This document shows positions 15,136 to 17,412 of a stretch of DNA of 17,412 nt, piece after piece. Positions within the stretch are counted from its first letter, which is position 1, and every line of letters starts with the position of its first letter. The DNA is from Pseudomonadota bacterium (lineage in GTDB: Bacteria > Pseudomonadota > Alphaproteobacteria > Rhizobiales > Methylopilaceae). The translations under genes were made by a program, and so were the position numbers. The DNA lies in assembly GCA_023430145.1 (NCBI GenBank), contig JAEZCD010000050.1:1-17412 (forward strand). The letters run 5' to 3'. The notes below the pieces were generated by a model. That model worked only from the letters and a program-made list of their open reading frames with translations. It was not told the origin of the DNA and made no database searches.

Positions 15136-15465
15136 TCAGTCGCGCAGCCCCGTTTCGCCCTCGCGACAGAACAGATGGTGGAGGGTGGCGAATAGCTGCT
15201 CGATGCGCGGATCGGCGATCCGGTACCAGACCGTCTGGCTCTCGCGCCGGAAGGCGACGATGCCCTCCTCCCACATCTTCGCGAGATGCTGCGACAGGGC
15301 GGAGCGCGACAGGCCGACGGCATCGGCGAGCGTCCCGACATTGGCCTCGCCGAGCTCGACCAGCCGGCAGAGGATCATCAGCCGGCGCTCGTTGGCGAGC
15401 GCCCGCAGGATGCCCGCCACCTCGGCGGCCTGCTGCTCGAAGCGAACGAGATCGGTGGTCGGCAT
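15136..15465 (-). CDS. bigR: BigR/SqrR-like ArsR-family persulfide-sensing repressor
   Basis: This 109-residue winged-helix regulator has RALANERRLMILCRLVELGE at residues 21-40, the recognition helix region LSRSALSQHLAKMWEEGIV at 52-70, and a wing with RRESQTVWYRI. Two cysteines, Cys33 and Cys100, are spaced almost exactly like the redox pair of BigR and SqrR (Cys41/42 and Cys107/108). In those proteins reactive sulfur species link the pair through a polysulfide bridge and release the DNA. No metal-site cysteine cluster of the ArsR/SmtB kind is seen. The ATG at 15465 has AGGTG upstream. It heads the operon and probably represses it through the dyad at 15492-15513. Confidence 0.92.
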   Translation of the reverse strand: MPTTDLVRFEQQAAEVAGILRALANERRLMILCRLVELGEANVGTLADAVGLSRSALSQHLAKMWEEGIVAFRRESQTVWYRIADPRIEQLFATLHHLFCREGETGLRD

Positions 15466-15475
15466 TTGCGTTCAC

Positions 15476-15513
15476 CTAATTTAGACGATGCTGATTTAGC
15501 AGTCTCTAAATCA
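15476..15513. promoter_or_regulatory. Probable BigR-like operator with overlapping promoter
   Basis: A perfect 8-bp inverted repeat, TGATTTAG and CTAAATCA, is separated by six bases (15492-15513). A third copy of the half-site sits in the odd palindrome CTAATTTAG (15476-15484), 15 bases from the first. It is an AT-rich island in GC-rich DNA, directly before the repressor gene. On the minus strand TTGCGA near 15518-15523 could be the -35 element, with the dyad covering a weak -10. Autorepression by the thiol-switch regulator is the natural reading. Confidence 0.75.
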
Positions 15514-15529
15514 TTCGCAAGCCCCCGCG

Positions 15530-15558
15530 TGTGGCGAAACTGTCGCAGTTCGGCCACA
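15530..15558. promoter_or_regulatory. Second dyad in the divergent region
   Basis: The arms TGTGGC...AACTG and CAGTT...GCCACA are symmetric about a TCG centre (15543-15546 region). Eleven of 13 pairs match, with two mismatched positions on each side between the two blocks. It lies between the bigR-like operator and the plus-strand small gene. It could be an operator for either direction or a leader stem-loop of the plus-strand transcript; no known consensus is recognised. Confidence 0.5.
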
Positions 15559-15640
15559 GCCGCGGAGGGGCTCACGTTCTCACGGGCGTGTGACCACGGC
15601 CGAGGTTGCGACGGGCCCGGGGTGCGGTGCAGATGCCCGG

Positions 15641-15973
15641 ATGCGCCGCATCGGCATCGTCGTCCTCCTCGTTCTCGCCCACCTCGCGGTGACCCTCGTG
15701 GTTCCCGCGGCGCGGGCGGCGAAGGCGTTCGTGCCGCCGGCGTCGGGCAGCGAGCTGGCGGCGGCCGGCGCGGCCGCGCATCGCGGCGCGGGGCCGACCA
15801 ATGTCTGCCGGCTCGGCGCCGGGGTCCTCGCCTGCCCCTACTACCTGCCCGCCCAACCCGCCGCCGCGCTTCCGACGACGGTCGGCACGACGGCTCACCC
15901 GCCGCGTATCGAACCGCTGCCCTCCGGCCGCTCGGTGCCGACGCCGCTCCGCCCTCCACGCCTCTCCGCCTGA
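15641..15973 (+). CDS. Small secreted hypothetical protein
   Basis: This 110-residue frame begins MRRIGIVVLLVLAHLAVTLVVPAARA, a credible signal peptide with cleavage after residue 26 or so. The mature part is low-complexity, rich in Ala and Pro, with two cysteines (NVCRLGAGVLACPYY) that might pair. I recognise no family. The ATG at 15641 lacks a clear Shine-Dalgarno; a GTG at 15590 in the same frame would add 17 residues in front of the signal sequence and is less likely. It sits 62 bases before the lipoprotein gene on the same strand and is divergent from the repressor. Since GC-rich DNA gives many chance frames, the main support is the signal peptide. Confidence 0.5.
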   Translation: MRRIGIVVLLVLAHLAVTLVVPAARAAKAFVPPASGSELAAAGAAAHRGAGPTNVCRLGAGVLACPYYLPAQPAAALPTTVGTTAHPPRIEPLPSGRSVPTPLRPPRLSA

Positions 15974-16035
15974 CGATCCGGTCCATCGATGCCCGCCCGA
16001 GACGGGCCGCCGTTTTCGCTGAGTGGAGAACTCAC

Positions 16036-16686
16036 GTGCTCAATCGACGCATTTTCACCGCCACGCTCGGTGCGTGGTCGCTCGCGGCCTGCACGGCCCG
16101 CAATCCGGCGCCCGAAACGGCTGCCGCGGCACCGCCCAACATGCTGGTCGCCGATACGCCCGAGCCCTATCCCATCACGCCCGTCGACCTGTCGAAGATC
16201 GACCGCCGCTACTGGCGCCAGGTGGTGCCGGACCCGACCGGCGAGCCGGCCGGGACGATCGTCGTCGACCCCGACGCGAAGTTCCTCTGGCTGGTGCTCG
16301 AGGGCGGCCAGGCGATGCGCTACGGGGTCGGCGTCGGCCGCGAAGGCTTCGAATGGAAGGGCCGCGCGACCGTCGCGCGCAAGGCGACCTGGCCGACCTG
16401 GACGCCGCCGCGCGAGATGATCGCCCGCGAGCCGCAGCTCGAGCAATGGGCGCGCGGCATGCCCGGGGGGCCGCAGAATCCCCTCGGCGCCCGGGCGCTC
16501 TACCTCTACGAAGGACCCGTCGACACGCTCTACCGCATCCACGGCACTGCCGAGCCATGGTCGATCGGGCGGTCGGTGTCGTCGGGCTGCGTGCGGCTCC
16601 TCAACGTCGACGTCATCGACCTGCATGCCCGCGTCCCGGTCGGCTCGCGCGTGCTGGTGCGGCCGTCGGGTGGCGCGTCCGTCTGA
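16036..16686 (+). CDS. YkuD-family L,D-transpeptidase lipoprotein
   Basis: This 216-residue envelope protein has a twin-arginine-like start (NRRIFTATLG) and a lipobox LAAC with Cys19, so it is probably lipidated and held in a membrane. The YkuD domain shows TIVVDPDAKFLWLV at 74-87 and the catalytic pair: His169 in YRIHGT and Cys185 in SVSSGCVRLLN, the standard ShxxGC(V/I)R pattern. Such enzymes link 3-3 peptide bridges in peptidoglycan or attach proteins to it. The start is the GTG at 16036, with GGAG about eight bases upstream; the frame is open far further 5' but only this start gives the signal sequence. It converges on the deacetylase-like gene. Confidence 0.9.
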   Translation: MLNRRIFTATLGAWSLAACTARNPAPETAAAAPPNMLVADTPEPYPITPVDLSKIDRRYWRQVVPDPTGEPAGTIVVDPDAKFLWLVLEGGQAMRYGVGVGREGFEWKGRATVARKATWPTWTPPREMIAREPQLEQWARGMPGGPQNPLGARALYLYEGPVDTLYRIHGTAEPWSIGRSVSSGCVRLLNVDVIDLHARVPVGSRVLVRPSGGASV

Positions 16687-16703
16687 GAGCCGGTGCCGTG
16701 CGT

Positions 16704-16723
16704 CCCGGGCGCGGTCGCCCGGG
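16704..16723. terminator. Hairpin between convergent genes
   Basis: A perfect 8-bp stem CCCGGGCG / CGCCCGGG with a CGGT loop lies 17 bases after the transpeptidase stop and just before the stop of the opposing deacetylase-like gene. Its place between convergent genes suits a bidirectional terminator. A T run is lacking on both sides, so it may act with Rho or simply protect mRNA ends. Confidence 0.5.
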
Positions 16724-16727
16724 CGCT

Positions 16728-17412
16728 TCACGGGCGCGCCGCGCTGGCCGCGAACACCCGCGGCACCTGCGGCCACTCGACGGCAGGATGGCCGGCGAGC
16801 AGCAGAAGGACCTCGTCGATCAGCCTCCAGGCCGCCTCGTCGTGGATGAGATGGTGGGTGAGAAGCCCGATCGGCTCCTCATGGCCGAGGAGACACTGCT
16901 CGAACAGGCGATGCAGCAGGCCGAAGACGGCGGCCCGCGACTGGGTCGCCCGCACGCTCCAGTCGATCATGTCGACATGCGTGTTGACGACGTGCGGCTC
17001 GGCCCGTCGCGGACCGAAGACCGACAGGACCGGCAGGCCCGCCTCGCCGCGGCGGGCGCGGACCATCGCGCCGATGCGGTTCCAGGGCGGCACGAGGACC
17101 GGCAGGAACCGGCCGCCGAAGAGCTCGTGCAGGATCGCGCGCCCGGCCGCGAGCTCGGCGAGAACCGTCTCGATCGGCCGATCGTCGCCGAGCTCGGCCT
17201 TCTTCTTCGTCACCGGGCTGTGCGAGCGGTGGCTCCAGCCGTGTTGCAGGACGGAAACCGCGGGGGCGGCCGCGACCCGCGCGGCAAGGCCGGCCGTCGC
17301 GCGCTCGGGAATGACCGCGAGGCCGAGCGGGACGGCGTGCGAGGCCGCGAGCCCGAGCAGCCGGTCGAGCTGCGGCGTCGCCTCGACCGCATCGTCGTCG
17401 CGCCACCAGAAG
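16728..17412 (-). CDS. Polysaccharide deacetylase-like protein (5' end outside the window)
   Basis: The last 227 residues of a protein are visible; the frame is open to the right edge, so its start lies outside. The visible part begins FWWRDDDAVEATPQLDRLL, with the Asp-Asp pair typical of NodB/polysaccharide-deacetylase folds, continues with VPLGLAVIPE and then QHGWSHRSH. Residues His57 and His61 of the visible part suit the HxxxH metal-binding motif. FLPVLVPPWNRI and LLTHHLIHDEAAW later in the chain resemble the RxPxG-like and C-terminal LTHH motifs of this group. It probably removes acyl groups from a polysaccharide, but substrate and cell location are unknown because the N-terminus is missing. 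A GTG at 17213 is internal and is not a start. Confidence 0.85.
   Translation of the reverse strand, partial: FWWRDDDAVEATPQLDRLLGLAASHAVPLGLAVIPERATAGLAARVAAAPAVSVLQHGWSHRSHSPVTKKKAELGDDRPIETVLAELAAGRAILHELFGGRFLPVLVPPWNRIGAMVRARRGEAGLPVLSVFGPRRAEPHVVNTHVDMIDWSVRATQSRAAVFGLLHRLFEQCLLGHEEPIGLLTHHLIHDEAAWRLIDEVLLLLAGHPAVEWPQVPRVFAASAARP

Overview
The window is very GC-rich (roughly two thirds G+C by eye), with tightly packed genes, ATGA/TGATG junctions, some GTG starts and small dispersed GC-rich hairpin repeats. The protein families (a TRAP carboxylate transporter, a double-permease phosphonate ABC transporter, a BigR/SqrR-type sulfide operon and a Tat/lipobox YkuD protein) point to an alphaproteobacterium, most likely of the Hyphomicrobiales (Rhizobiales). 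Lineage is inferred from gene style, since no rRNA or other marker is present. No gene-free stretch exceeds 300 bases.

Layout, left to right. (1) 1-2560: an Asp/Glu/hydantoin racemase-family protein on the minus strand (132-872), and divergent from it a secreted 429-residue protein of unknown function (1014-2303). A cluster of inverted and direct repeats (2341-2504) follows. (2) 2561-8743: a six-gene minus-strand operon encoding a DctP-type binding protein, DctQ- and DctM-type TRAP permeases, a CaiB/BaiF (class III) CoA-transferase, a crotonase-fold protein lacking both classical catalytic glutamates, and a flavin amine oxidase. A good sigma70-type promoter lies at 8826-8853. The set reads as uptake of an organic acid, activation to a CoA thioester and further conversion, probably of a nitrogen-containing compound. 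(3) 8886-12354: phnD-phnC-phnE1-phnE2 on the minus strand, a phosphonate/phosphite-type ABC importer with a candidate Pho box at 12400-12417. No phosphonate-degrading enzyme is in view. (4) 12490-15465: a bigR-type sulfide/persulfide operon on the minus strand, made of an ArsR-family thiol-switch repressor, two YeeE/YedE half-transporters, a TauE/SafE exporter and a Blh/ETHE1-like persulfide dioxygenase. A perfect 8-bp inverted repeat sits in front of the repressor. (5) 15641-17412: a small secreted hypothetical protein and a YkuD L,D-transpeptidase lipoprotein on the plus strand, facing a polysaccharide-deacetylase-like gene that runs off the right edge.

The most unusual parts are the TRAP/CoA-transferase/crotonase/amine-oxidase operon with its atypical crotonase, the racemase with displaced cysteines, the unknown secreted protein, and the regulatory dyads in front of the bigR-like and phn operons. 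I see no CRISPR array, phage, transposase or obvious defence system.
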